64,000 nt of DNA, taken from Eumeta japonica. Its lineage: Eukaryota > Arthropoda > Insecta > Lepidoptera > Psychidae. Made by a program: the position numbers and the translations under genes. The notes under the pieces are model-generated. The model worked only from the letters and a program-made list of their open reading frames with translations. It was not told where the DNA came from and searched no databases. The DNA lies in assembly GCA_005406025.1 (NCBI GenBank), contig BGZK01002051.1, positions 19,018 through 83,017 of the forward strand. Reading direction: 5' to 3'. Below, in pieces: positions 48,090-60,300 of this stretch (the stretch's first letter is position 1; each line of letters starts with the position of its first letter).

Positions 48090-48650
48090 AAAACAAAAAT
48101 CGACAGTTGGCTTTCGAGGCAACTCCTCGAAAGGGAATATCCATTGAGCTTTTGGTTTCGGGATCGTAACAGCAAATCCCGCTTTCGACACCAGTGATCA
48201 AGTCGTACATTAATTGAGGCACCACCTACTAATATTTACGTCATTTCGCGGCACCAATTACTACGACGGAGTTTTTAAGCGTCGGTGAAATTATGATGTA
48301 TCCACCGAATACAAAACTTTCTTACTACTAAATATTCATGAAGAATTTTATGCATTTGACTTACACCGATACCTAAGCTTGTCCAAATCTGCTGCTCTTT
48401 TGTCAGTGTCTATCATGAACCCCACAGCACTGACGAAGTCTTCGATCGTCACCATAGAAGGCGTCCCGCATGCAGATCGTCAGTCAAATCAGTGTGGCCA
48501 CATTAGAAGTAATTAAACCAGTCATAAATAGTAGCAAGACATAGAGAGCTTCATCATGAAAGGCCAACCGAAGGGTGTTATAATTTTCTTGTTGGTTTAA
48601 ATGGCAACAACGAAAGTCATAGAAATTCATTGTAAGAAAATTTTCTCACG
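48090..48650 (-). mobile_element. Decayed mariner transposase (N-terminal half)
   Basis: Minus-strand landmarks in order: FYDFRCCHLNQQENYN and LRLAFHDEAL (about 48550-48626), DDLHAGRPS and SAVGFMIDTDKRA (about 48390-48480), VSQMHKILHEYLVVRKF (48314-48364), RWIHHNFTDA (about 48282-48312), SNWCREM (48242-48262) and YDLITGVESGICCYDPET (about 48150-48212). In intact mariners the last motif is VTGDESW, so the first catalytic Asp is Val here. Frameshifts and stops interrupt the frame. This is a different mariner lineage from the relic at 17.2-18.0 kb. The catalytic C-terminal half is missing. Confidence 0.88.
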
Positions 48651-49705
48651 TTAAATTCATGTTGACGTAAGACAAGTAATTTTCTTTATGCCGCTAATTT
48701 GTAAAAAAAATGACGGATCAATGCAATATACGTAATAAGGTTGGCAAAGAGTTATATTTTTTAAGTTTAAATATCTTTTATTATCTTACAACTTCTAAGT
48801 GACCAAGTGTGCAATTTTACGTGTGACCTACGGAACTAACGTCAGTATTCCCGTTCCCGTTCCTCGCAGACGTGAGTCGTGAAACAGCCGATTTAAAAAA
48901 ATACATGTTTCCAAAAGTATTGACAATTTTCATAACATGAAAAGAAACACTCCAAATTTAAAGCCAATCATTAATATAAAAATTGGACATTTTGATAAAG
49001 AAATATCTAAATAGGTTCAAGTGTCCTGTGAGAACCCCCTAAATAACACCCATGTTTATCGGTTTTTTTATACGATTTGTCAAAAATTACAAACATTTTC
49101 ATTTTTATCCCTCGTCATATAGTTCTTGTTCATAATCGGTGTCGATACGCATCTTTTGAGATCGCATTTATGTACATAAATCTAACGTTCATCGCACTAA
49201 GGCGATTTCGCATTTTCGCTGAAAATGAGGCCCCTATATACTAAAACGATTGAACATGTTCAATGTTCGTATGACTGTTTATACAGCTTGTGAATTTCGT
49301 AACACCGACCATTGTCAGTGTTCTATTTAATACAGATACCGAGGTAATGGTAATATTAATCTTGCCATCTTACTTTAGCAATCCATATATTTTTTAGTTT
49401 ATTTTCCGTTTAACCACCGGAAATTTATAAAATTTGAATTTATTTTTGCTGTTAGTGCGTTATCAGTTCACAACACATCAGTTTTGATGGCGGTATTACT
49501 TTTAATTGTTAATTAAAAATAATAGCATATTTTTTATCGCCCAAAAATTTAAAAAGCCTCCTAAACACTTAAATACGACGTGGATGAATCTTTTTAACAA
49601 TCTCCGTTGTTAAGAAAACTTATTTTTAACAAAATGTATATGTATATATACACAGCAATAACAAGGATTATTTCAATAATTTCGATAATTATTTCGATCT
49701 TTCAG
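48651..49705. other. Gene-free AT-rich stretch
   Basis: Nothing recognisable. Ends at a pyrimidine-rich acceptor-like site (ATTTCGATCTTTCAG, 49705). Confidence 0.45.
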
Positions 49706-49804
49706 CCGGTCATTGTGCACTCGGAACATTATCTCTCCGAAAAATTTCATTGGACGAATTATTATTTTATTAACGAAGGAGTCCGTTATCGACTAGCGTA
49801 TGTG
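49706..49804 (+). CDS. Candidate internal exon, 99 bp, phase 0-0, unrecognised
   Basis: Bounded by CGATCTTTCAG (ending 49705) and TATGTG|GTAAGG (donor at 49805). The 33 codons between are all open: PVIVHSEHYLSEKFHWT followed by NYYFINEGVRYRLAYV. Length is a multiple of three, both ends are in phase 0, and the G+C of the interval is higher than that of the AT-rich flank upstream. The aromatic-rich peptide has no recognised family. No neighbouring exon was identified, so this may be a chance coincidence of splice-like sites. Confidence 0.22.
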
Positions 49805-50389
49805 GTAAGGAGATACATTTTGTCGTAATATTTAACCCGTTAGAATCTGTAGCTGAAACTTTATCCAATTTTTCATATATTTAAGCGTATTGTATACATG
49901 AAAGATTATTAGAGTAAGGTGTCTTACAAATATCACAGGACACTGCGCCTCTACGTCTCGCACGCCGGTATACAATGATCGATAACAAGCGACATGTTTA
50001 TAGACGAACTTTACCAGCGAATCGTCCGAGATTGATGACATATCTCTGCGGTAAGCCGATAGCGGACATTGTACTCGATTGAAGTAAATTACTATATAGT
50101 TTATGGCCTCGAACGTTTGTAGAAATATTTCCGCATGGCCGCCCCAGACCACACGCAAGCGTAATGGGACAACTGGCGAAGCATGTCGAGGCCTTCTCTG
50201 ATCTCGCGCCCCGTCAAATGAAGCAAACCGATCGTTGTCGTCACGTAACTTCAGACAACTTCGTCTACAATAAGGCCCTTGAGCTAAGTTCGTTCGTAGC
50301 GGGACACGTTAATGCGCCCCCTAAAAGTTCTAAAACCGTAATGAAATATTAATAGAGCACATTTTACTTAACGAAGCTACTCCTAACTT
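49805..50389. other. Balanced-composition stretch without an identified gene
   Basis: Less AT-rich than most of the window. A minus-strand frame (49832-50158, non-ATG start) and a plus-strand frame (50164-50352, ATG in TAATGGG) occupy it. Neither resembles a known protein. Confidence 0.35.
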
Positions 50390-50582
50390 CGAAAGCCGGA
50401 ACGTGGACGTTTGCGCTCGAACGAGGAGCGGTCCGGTTGCAACGGCGGCGTATTGATTTTCTGGGTCGCGCGTTAACCGTTTAGCGGTATCGAGCGTGCG
50501 AGCCGTCGTGTTAGACTAGCGCCGCGTCGAGCAAAGCAAGGTCGTGCGTATTATATGTTACAGCGAATTCATCTTCAAGGAG
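50390..50582 (+). promoter_or_regulatory. CpG-rich block ending in a donor-like site; candidate promoter and 5' non-coding exon
   Basis: 50390-50545 is CpG-rich and non-repetitive (GAGCGGTCCGGTTGCAACGG, CGAGCGTGCGAGCCGTCG). It runs into TTCAAGGAG|GTACGTGT, a consensus donor at 50582/50583. No ATG-initiated coding frame reaches the donor, so any exon here would be 5' UTR. It could equally be one of the many GC-rich blocks that lack such a site. Confidence 0.2.
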
Positions 50583-51449
50583 GTACGTGTTTGCATCGAC
50601 TGTATTTTCCGATAAACAACCGAGATAGATATTATCCGAATGGCGCCAAACTGATACGTTATTTAAAGTGCGAACAAACAACGCAGTGTTCCGTGTAATG
50701 CTCGAAACGATTTCGATAGAATTTCCTCAATCGAGAATTTTTTCAGTACTAGGTCGTATAAGAAGACAAACATGTTGTCCGCAGTCTGTGAGTCAGGCGG
50801 GTGCAGCCATGAACGCCCGTTTACCTCGTGCCGTGTCTTTGAGTTCGACGAAAACAGCAAAGAAGAAAATTTTATAAATTACATAAATGTAGAGCACGTT
50901 TTTTTAATACTTAAGAAATTCGTACTAATTAAATTATACCAGTCTCGAAAATGGAATTATTTTCAAATAAGTACTAGTGTGACTGTATTCCCGAAATAAG
51001 TGTATTATACATTCAGATATGTATAATTTAATTTCTAAGCGTTTTTTTGAGCGAGAATGCAATCCATAGAATTTCGCGTATCCACAATCAGTATCTCGCT
51101 CGGCTTTGTAAGTTTCAATAACTCTCCAAAATCCTTACTGTATCAATTTATGATGCGTACTTCAGGAGCTCCCGATTTTTATAATAAAATTCCACATTTA
51201 TAGTTAAATTTACATTTTTCAGGATAATGTACTTAAAATAACATATTCCTACACACAATTCAGGACACTAACTAAGAGTGTTAACTTGACATTGCCTTAA
51301 TTATTTATTTATAATATTTTGGACTTTCGTACAAGTAACTTATTTGACTTGTCTGCGTATTGAATTCGTTAAATTTTTAAAAAAGTGCACTTTATTACGA
51401 ATAATGAGTACTTGGATTATAAAAAGATATTTCTCATTAAGAAATCCTT
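50583..51449. other. Gene-free stretch
   Basis: AT-rich after 50870. Frames at 50663-50999 overlap on both strands and show no known motif. Confidence 0.45.
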
Positions 51450-52160
51450 GCGCAGTAGGCGTGCGAGCTGCAGGAGATGGTAATTAAAATAAATGGTTAT
51501 GTTAAGAAAAGAGGTACAAAAGTAAATGTCAGCAAGGCTGAAGTGATGGTGAATACTTGAGTAGCCTGTTTACAAATGATAGTAAACATAACAGAGATGT
51601 CGAAAGGAGAGTGAATTCTGGAAATAAAGTGAATAGGGCCTTACTTACTATTACGAATACTAAAAGTATCTCACAACAAGTGCGTTTACCTGGCCATAAT
51701 GGGGTCCTGATCTCAACGCTTATTGTTGTAGTGAAGGCTGGATACGGCAAAAGAGAAATGACAGTAGGATCAATAGGGTGGAGATACGATCTCTGCGTAG
51801 TATTTGTAGTGTCTCGGAAAGATAGATGAGGAACAGTGATGGCAAAGAGCGATGTGATTTGAAAGAAGATGTAGTGACTAGAGGTTTGTTGGGGTGGTTT
51901 AGCCATCTGGAAAGGATGAATGAAAGTCGAGTGACAAAACAAATCTATAGAAGGAGCGTGAACGATGAAAAACTAGGTAAGGGTCATCTTATACTCGTAG
52001 AAACCTCTGCAGATAATATTGGTGGCATATTAAAAAAGGTCCAAATTTCAAGCACCCGAAATCGATGAAATGGCATGAAAAGATGAAAGGATGTCGGTGA
52101 AGCAAAAATGATATTCAAAGATCGTAAAACGTTGAAAATATAGTCTCTGCCTACCGTACT
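51450..52160 (+). mobile_element. Non-LTR retrotransposon tail (reverse transcriptase C-terminus), copy 2
   Basis: Reads in order KVNVSKAEVMV (about 51515-51550), SLFTNDSKHNRDVERRVNSG (about 51560-51622), RALLTITNTKSISQQVRL (about 51638-51690), HNGVLISTL (about 51696-51722), VSRKDRMRNSD (about 51808-51842), LKEDVVTRG (51859-51885), WFSHLERMNESRVTKQIY (51895-51948), GGILKKVQISSTRNR (52020-52065) and DVGEAKMIFKDRKT (about 52088-52130). Short indels separate the frames (for example near 51730-51800). It covers more of the same family as 24500-24800 and matches the C-terminal part of a widespread lepidopteran retrotransposon. Minus-strand frames of 137 and 129 codons here are shadows. Confidence 0.9.
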
Positions 52161-52289
52161 GGAAAATATGGGTGAGTTTATATTATTATTTCTCAAACCA
52201 TGTCTAGTAAGAAATGGCAACCTATTTACTTGCACTATAAAAGAAAACCTCTGAACTATTACCCTTTTCGGTGGCGTTAAATTGATTGA
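52161..52289. other. Spacer between retrotransposon tail and CpG-rich block
   Basis: AT-rich. Nothing recognisable. Confidence 0.4.
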
Positions 52290-52525
52290 AAATCCCTTCG
52301 AGCGGTGTTCCGTGCCGGTCCGCTCGAGCCGCAGCCGCGCCCGGGGCCGCCCCAAAACGTCACGCTCAGACACGTGTCCGCGTAATAAGTACTTCTATCC
52401 GGACGCGCGCCGCGCCGGAGCCGGGCCCACCCACTGCCCGTATATTCCATAGAAAACTTATCGATTGCGAAGTTATGGTGGCGACCCTCGTCAGCCGGCG
52501 GCGGCGCGCCCGCACGGCCACTAAA
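52290..52525. other. Strong CpG-rich block
   Basis: One of the longest GC-rich blocks. It contains CACGTG (E-box/palindrome) at about 52370 and ACTTATCGATTG at about 52456, close to a DRE-type TATCGATA. Frames are open on both strands because stops are rare. It could be a promoter or enhancer, but no transcript structure is visible. Confidence 0.35.
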
Positions 52526-55500
52526 TATTTAATAGGCTCCAGTTCGATGCGTTTAAAGAACAATTTCTGTGTACGGTTTATTTCATAATAATGATTGTGA
52601 CTTGATTACGCCGGTATAGACACAGGTTGTATAACGCACGCTCTCTTACTGAAGCTTGACGCTCGATTCGGTCACGGCACAACTACACTATTCCTATTAT
52701 AATGAAATGTGATATACAGTGATAGTCTAAGATCCGTCAGAGTGTAAAACATCGTATTCGAAAATCTTGTACTTGCGATGTGCATTTCAGAAAAGAAGCA
52801 AACAAATATAATTAATTAATTAATTAATGTTAATAGCAGCAGGACTAGGGTGGCATACATTGACCTCATAAATTTATAATATTGTTATCTGCCTTTAAAA
52901 CATTATTTAATTCATTAACAGATGGGGTATGTTCATTTCCAGAATCACATAAACTTGTTTCAGTTTGTCTGTGAAAACAATAACAACATTCTCGTAAATA
53001 TTAACTCTACCGTTACTGAATTAATATGGATAACAATTCGAAGTCTCAAAACTAAGCCCCACCTATAATTCCATAATTCAGTATCCATTACTTCATTCCA
53101 CATGTTTTATTTTGTTCTTATTAGAAAATGTCGATGTTAGTGATTTGGCGAAGTATTCTTTTGTTCGATGCAATTCTGACTAGTCAGGCCGTACAACTCT
53201 GGTAATGACTTTAGAACTTTCGTTTCTCAAAGTAGGTTTGGAAATGTAAAATAATCAAAGGCACCTCACAACAATTTTAAAAGGCATGGCGAAAGGCACT
53301 ACTCTAATGCACAAATAAAAGCACTAGTCAAAAGGACAAATTCCGTGACTTAATTCAGGGATAATTTAGTTCGCAATAGCTGTAGGATGTAGTAATGTGG
53401 ATAATAGTTAGATCCAAACTTCTTAATTTGTAGTAGAAAAGGTTTCAGAAGAGGGTATTTCTGCAGTAGAATCATAAAAACCTAACACTGTAATACGAAT
53501 AGTTACGTCAGGAGGTTTCGTTAAAATTTCGCCTTCAACTACAGAATAAACCCGTATACGGCGAAATCAAAACAGAAACAATGGTAAAACATCGTGTATT
53601 GTGTTTAAATATAGAGACAAATGCCTACTGAATTAAAAACATCGGTAGAAAAACTTGTAATAATGGTTGCGAGAGTAATTTCGCTTATGAGGAATGATAT
53701 CTTTACAATTGAAAAAATGTATTTATTGATGATTAATATCAAACACTAACGACAAGAACTATAAAGTTTTATCAAAAGTGTTTCGGGATGGCAAAAATAT
53801 AGTATCAAACTTAATGTAGCAACATTGAATGAGTTCGAAATAGCGACAAAGCACTTAATGACGGGTGCAAATCCGAAAAGTCTTTACAGAAAGAAAAGGA
53901 TTCACGGCAGAAGCACAGAAATTCCGGCAACATTTATTTCCTCGTGTAGTAGCAAACTCTATACGTAAACGCCTATTGAGAGGGCTGTGTACGAGATTAA
54001 AAGGGATTTGGCATGTACTTGTGAGACGGAATGTATGAAGAAAATCGTTTCCTGCGAATTATCGAGACATTTCCATCGTTTTGTACATTTGAAGAAAGCC
54101 TATTTATATACCAGATAATGGAAACTAATAACTCTAAATGAAGGGTGGTACCGCTCTCAGTAGACGCAGTCAGAAGGGGTAGCCGTGGTTTATTTATTTT
54201 TTGTAAAGTAAATACAATAAAGTACAATGACAATATCTATTTTCACGAATAAACATTTTATCTGGGTATATAAATAATTTTATTTTTATAATGTAGGTAA
54301 ATAAGCATTTTTAATGGAGTTTACGTGCATATTTACCAAATTTAGTTAATTTAGAAATGATAGACTGTTACGAGTCCTCGTAAGTTGGTAGGCAAACGCG
54401 CAATTCATGAATTCAGACTTATTTCAGTAAGCGTATGAGAACTTGAAATGACTTATTTAGAGGGTAAGTGCGTGGACATCGCAAAAAGACAAATCGGTGT
54501 TTGCATAAAACCAAATCTACAAATGTGCAGCTCTAGAAATCTTTTATCATATATATATTCTATGACGTAATGGACAGTCGCGATGTTAAGTGATAGCGTA
54601 TATAATAGTCATTGCAAACATTATTTTTACAACTATCTATTGACAATTTGGTTTTTATATGAAAATAATTTGAATACTATTCTGAAAAGAATTAATAGTA
54701 GTATTGTATTGAGTATGTAAAATATGGATTTACGTACTCAGCTGAAAATCTATCATTGCCTATGTTTCTAATTTTAAATGAATCCCTGAAAGTTTCTGAA
54801 GTATAAGAACATTTAAAGGAAAATGCTGTCTGGATGCGTTGCATACTGACAAGAAGAACAAACATTTATCACATTATCTACAGCAAACTATAATGACATT
54901 TGCCTCTTCTTCGTGCAAGATGGTAAAATAAAGTTGCACTATATTGGAAATACAAAGACAAGAAAACCACACCCATTGGCTAAAAAAAATATTTTATTAT
55001 AAAATACCATCAGGTACCATCAAGATCCGGTACATGGAAGAGTAGATAATACGGCGAAACACGCCGTTAAAACATAATTATGTGACTGTTTAAACGCTGG
55101 AAATTTTTATTCGACTTGAATTATTTTTACTAAAAAAATAACGAAATTCTGCTCTTATCGAAAGTTTGATATATAAAAGAAGAAAAAAAAACGTTAAATT
55201 TAATTATTTGAAGACTGATACAAAGGGAGAATACAAAAGCTTTTTCAAAAGTTAAAAAATTCCGTTTTCAATATTTTCTCAGCCGCTGCTTCTTCGACAG
55301 GGCTTTTTAAGAATTTCATGAAATACTTCAAGCATACAGTACCAAATGTACTCTGCGAGCAAGCAGTAACAAAATGTGAATAGACGTATATGATTAAATG
55401 TGACGATCTTCATTTATATTAACTAAATTACAATACGACATGAACAAGTTGTTAAAATTCTACCATTGTCAACCATTCCATTAATTTTTTTTACATACCA

Positions 55501-55559
55501 CTGAAGAAGTCAGCTTCGGTACCCTCAATCTATATAGAGAGATAGATTATAATATTGAT
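52526..55559. other. Gene-free stretch with protein-like but unidentified frames
   Basis: (AATT)n-like run at 52812-52830. The plus-strand frame 53765-54118 stays open for 117 codons with a single stop at 53966; by rough count about one such pair is expected by chance in the window. 55200-55560 is AT-rich and leads into the retrotransposon. Confidence 0.4.
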
Positions 55560-56704
55560 GATGTTTGAGGGTTGATAAAAGATAGACGATTCTACATTCT
55601 ATGCGTGAATTTAGTTTATAAAAGGAAATATATTGTAGAGCCATCATATACGGACTCTTCAAAATTTATTGGTCTGGTGTTGACCAGAACCAACAATGGA
55701 ACGAGAGATTAGGTTCATCCTGTCAGAAGAATTATTCGAGTTTGCAAATGTTTACGAAGGTGTAAAGCTAAGGTTGCTCTGGATTGAGGGCCAAAATTGG
55801 TTTTGGATTTTTATTTTAGTTATTTATTTTCTGTATATGCCTAAACCGGCCGAAAAGCGTGAAGTTTTGATCTGATATATAAAATGTACAAGTGAAATTC
55901 GATAAAAATGCGGGCATCGTATAATTAGGTGATTTTAAAGCCTGGGTGGGTATACAGCGGTGTGGATATGAAAGAGTAAATACAATATCCACCAAAATTC
56001 AAACGTTGAAAGTCTTTAGTGCGAACTTCAAAATCGATTCGGATGCCTCCATGAATGTGAAACTCTGGATGATGCCAAAAACTTGTTTTTGGGAACTACT
56101 TATACAATCAAGATAAAGTTCTTAAAAGTCTGAGGTCAAAAAAGAAGTCAAAGCTCCTCTAATATTACCGTAAATTATAACTTCTCAATGGAACATTTCG
56201 ACGGCCGTGCGACGTGATTACGTCGCTACAATATAAACTATAGATGACGTGACGGGCGTGAAGACAAAGGGAACTTAAAAAGACGATCGAGTATAATAAA
56301 GACTCCAAAACATTCGCCAAATACCTATCTAATAGAATCGAATAAATAGACGGGACGATTTTACCCTTATCCGTCTTGAACTTTTTTCGAGACCGACAAG
56401 GGTAAAATCATCCCTTTCAAACAACAAAATTTTAGAGGACATCTACAACTTTACAGTTTCACACATTAACATAAAAAATGGTTATCAAAATAACTAGATC
56501 TCTTTGAACAAAGTAGACCCAATATTACAATATGAAGACATCCCGTATGACTTGTACGAGATTAGGACGACCGGTGAACAACTCAAAAAATTGTTGGTGG
56601 TAAAAAAATGTTAATTATAGTCCCTTAGAAGTTATTTGACTTCGTCATATTCAAAGATATAATACCTGAAGTAAGAAGTAGAAGTATGGTGGAACTCTTC
56701 ATAG
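55560..56704 (+). mobile_element. Non-LTR retrotransposon, endonuclease to start of RT (5' part, interrupted by MITE)
   Basis: Endonuclease-domain landmarks: IYWSGVDQNQQ (about 55664-55696), a KLRLLWIEGQNWFWI strand (about 55770-55815), LYMPKPAEKRE where families have VYAPT (about 55831-55863) and GDFKAWVG (55928-55951, families have GD[FL]NA.VG). Later, KLFDFVIFKDIIPE (about 56630-56672) resembles the linker just before the RT KKGD motif. The spacing of GDFKAWVG to the KGD motif after removing the MITE (about 800 bp) is as expected. Multiple stops; inactive. Confidence 0.7.
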
Positions 56705-57133
56705 AAAAAATAGTGCATGGACTCCCTCTGCGCGGAAGAAGTGAAACTTCGTAATGTGGAAATGAAAATAGGAAGGGGTAGAAATTACATTTTTCGTCGC
56801 ACGTTACAATTGTGAATAACAATTGCGAGACGAAATCTACCGACTCGCCTCTTTCTCTCTCCTACTTTCTACCTTTGTGTATCTTTCTTTCTCTCTCGCT
56901 CTTGCGTTGGAATATTGGACGCTACTCGTAGCTAACGCTCGCGCTGGCCTGTAACAGGTATACTACGCACATGCGTTTGAATGCCACGCATTCACTCTTG
57001 CTCTGTCTCTTTCTATTCCCCCTCCCTAGGAGTGTTGAACATTTAACGCAACAGTGCTTTCATACCCCCTCCACAGTAGCGTTAAACGTTTAACGCAACC
57101 TTGTTGGAAGTCGCATTTGAAGTTTCACTTCAA
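56705..57133. mobile_element. MITE-like inverted-repeat element, copy 2, inserted in the retrotransposon
   Basis: Core 56738-57131 (GAAGTGAAACTTC ... GAAGTTTCACTTC), 394 bp as in copy 1, in inverted orientation relative to it. Similarity to copy 1 begins at AAAAAATAGTGC (56705). It sits between the retrotransposon linker and its KGD motif, so it inserted after that element and is the younger of the two. Confidence 0.88.
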
Positions 57134-57360
57134 AAAGGAGATACCACCCTCTTGAAAAATTACAGTCTCATCACGATCGGTAAAATTCTCAGAAAACTGT
57201 GGCACGAGAGCAAACATGTGGCTAGGATAGTATATAACAGAAATCTAGGCTTACGTCCAACAGTTAAGGCCAAGTGCAATGCCAAACGCAACGCGTCACG
57301 CCCCACACTGTTTTGTGAGAAGGAGAATCGACTTAAAGCGGTAGAGTAAGGAAGATGGAT
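57134..57360 (+). mobile_element. Non-LTR retrotransposon, RT domain start (3' part after MITE)
   Basis: KGDTTLLKNYSLI (57134-57172) directly follows the MITE and matches the first RT block (KKGDKTDLKNYRPIS). YRPI has become YSLI. The frame stays open to about 57349, but similarity to RT is lost after about 57200, so the copy may be rearranged or truncated there. Confidence 0.65.
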
Positions 57361-60300
57361 TGTCATTTAGTTACGAAGAACTTTTGTCGTAAGCGACATT
57401 TTAGTTTTATTTATAATGAGAAAACTATTTATTATAAACAAAATGCTAAGGCCAACCCTGTATAATTATATTTTACTAATAATGTTTAAATTTTGTTTTT
57501 ATCGTTTGTCCTGTTAGAAATTTATTGGTATTAGTGTTTTAAGTGAACGTACTTTTGTAGTATTTTTATCATAAAGAACGTGCTGTGTATTTAAGCTTTC
57601 CCTACGGTAGAACTCAGAACATATTTTGTATACTTAGAATTTTTTTGGTTTGCTAGGTATAAGAGTTTTCTAGAAATATTCGTTTAAAGGTACCCATAAT
57701 CAAAGCATACTTGGCCTTAACATGCGATGGCTGAAACAACAACCGATTAAAATATAATAAAACACCATAAGTTCTATATTTTTAGTTTAATTTTTATGAC
57801 GTCATTTTGGATTTTTCATATAAAATACCTTAATCAAAAAGTGAATTAGACGGCAAAAGAATCTTCATTGCTGTATTGAAAGCAGTTGAAACTACATTCT
57901 TAAAGTGGACTCTGAATATAACGTGCACTCCTTTTACATTTTAATTTACAGTACTTTCTCCGAATCTGTACTTAAAAAGTGCTATTCACTCAAAGCCAAT
58001 TCACACGTGGACCGTTTTTGAAAAACCTAATATTATAGAGCTATTATATAAAGCACATAGCAAAAATAATACGCATCGCCGAATACAATGCCGGACCAAT
58101 AAATTATATTTATAGGGAAGGAACCTTTTAATAAATAGAATTGTATAAAACCTTTTATTTCGTATAATTTAACAAAAGGAAAAACCTTCGAAAGTCTGCC
58201 ACATATTTCATTTGCAGCCAGCGCGCACCCGCAGCGGGACAAAAATTTTATATTGACGCGGAGACAAAAGTTATTGCCCTCCGCCGCTTTGGAAAATATT
58301 AATATGAGCCTTCAATATCCCAGAGGCACTCGCGAATATTTCTTTTCGCTATCTGTGAACGGCGTTCGCGTTATAACAATGAGGACTGGCCATTGTCCGG
58401 GAAGAGGCGCCGCCTCGGCCCGGGCGTCTGCGACTTGTCCGAGAATACGAGTTGGATAATTAATCTTACGTTAAAATGGTTTTCTATGTAATGTCATATC
58501 ACAAGGAAGTCATAAAGATGTAATGTCATAAAGCCACCTACGGTGATTCGGGTCGCTCGTAATTTTAAATACCGTACATAAGACAAGTTATCTATAAAAT
58601 GATTTAGGTGGCCGTAATTTTTTAACTTAAATTGCTTATTTCAATTTTTTATGCAAATATCTCAATAGAATCGCACTATATTACGCATTAAAATAGTATA
58701 AATTAAAAATTAAATTGAAAACTTTATAAAGTATTTGAATTAACGAAAAAATTAACAAATAAATCACTAATTGCTTTAATAAGAAATCTGCGTGGAATCC
58801 ACATTCAAAAGGTTCATTAACAGAACAATTAACACGAATTAATTTGGTCTCAATCTAGTATAAGATCTAAAGGATAATCAATTCAAATATACGCGAGTAT
58901 AGAATTTAACTCGTTAGCGCCGGCCCTCGCTCAAAGACGGGACGAATGGCTTGCAAGGAAACTTAACTATAGGACTTTAGGATTTATATAGCCTACCGCC
59001 CGAGCGTCCAGTCCACGTCGGGGACGCGAGGGCGCACCCCACCCCATCTACGTAAGGGTGTACCGTAACTGAAGACTATAGACATATTTTTTATAATCAC
59101 TCAGTTCGATTAAACCGCTCTTTGAACAAACACTGACCTGGTTGGACCCGTACTATTTCGCGTCGCTGGCACCCTGCAACCAAGCATAAAATACATGACA
59201 TTTCTATACAAATATAAAATATTTAGCGAACGTCTACGCACGTCTACATTTTATGGAAATCTAATAAAGCAATAGCATAGGAAGATAATAACAATAAATA
59301 AAATAAAATAATTATATAATATATCGTAAATTCTTACAATATGACTGAATTGTAATTAACCACACGGACAAAATGATTATTATTTACGCCGAACGTAGTA
59401 TCATCTCTACATGGATCCAAAGAACTCTCTTTTTCATCAATACAACTTTTTTACGAGAATATTAAAATTTTATGTAATGCTAATACTAATATAAATTCGA
59501 CTTGATTTATACAAGTGGCACGGACCTGCGTAATAACAAAAGAAAATAGAAATTGAACATCAAAAATTAAGTTTTTTTTTATGCGATCAATGGATAGTTG
59601 TTTCATGTTTGTTTTTTTTAGAAGTCTTTATTTATATATTGTTGTTTAATAGTTACTAAGAGCATTATTCGCTCAACATCACTTATTTACAATATATACA
59701 GTTTTATTTCATGTCTGTTTACTTGTTTAATATGAAGTTTTTGTTGGATATCATAAATATATAGAACATTGTTTTCATTGTCATTATTACAAATAAGATA
59801 ATAACATTAAATTCGTAAAAAAACTGTTGTATCTATTTTTCTTAAGCATATCATATTATCCATATGACACTAAACACATTGTAGGCGAAAAAGTTGCGGG
59901 AAAGGTATTATCGTTTTGTACATTGTAATTTTCAAAAACCATACAAACCACTGATCTAACATGCGTTCTCATCTTACGAATTAAAACCATTTTCGTAAAT
60001 ATTTTGAAAATCATTAATTTTGAATGATAAAAATGTGTACATCAAAAGACTGCGCAAAAAAGTGACGCCACAAAAACGCTCGAGCCGGAGGGCGGCGGCG
60101 CGGGTGCGGCGGGCCTCATGCGGCTCGTTACCGCTCCGGCGTCTCCCGCGCGCGTTCAGGAAACTTCAGGTTTCCTTATTCACGCATATCATTTTATATT
60201 TTCTGTGCTCACGGAACGGAACTTTAAGCCGTTTACAAATACTTTGAGAGCTTCCGGGCGAAATCAAAATTCTAGTCATTCTGACTACTCATTTCGTGTC

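Noticed and set aside
49832..50158. 108-codon minus-strand frame
   Set aside because: The frame starts at a TTG; the first ATG is about 40 codons in. Residues look natural but no homology or splice support is seen.
51529..52373. Minus-strand frames of 137 and 129 codons, the longest in the window
   Set aside because: They lie opposite the plus-strand retrotransposon tail, which explains the sequence motif by motif.
53765..54118. 117-codon plus-strand stretch with a single stop, protein-like texture
   Set aside because: By rough calculation at this base composition, about one such pair of adjacent frames is expected in 64 kb. No family is recognised and there is no splice or start context.
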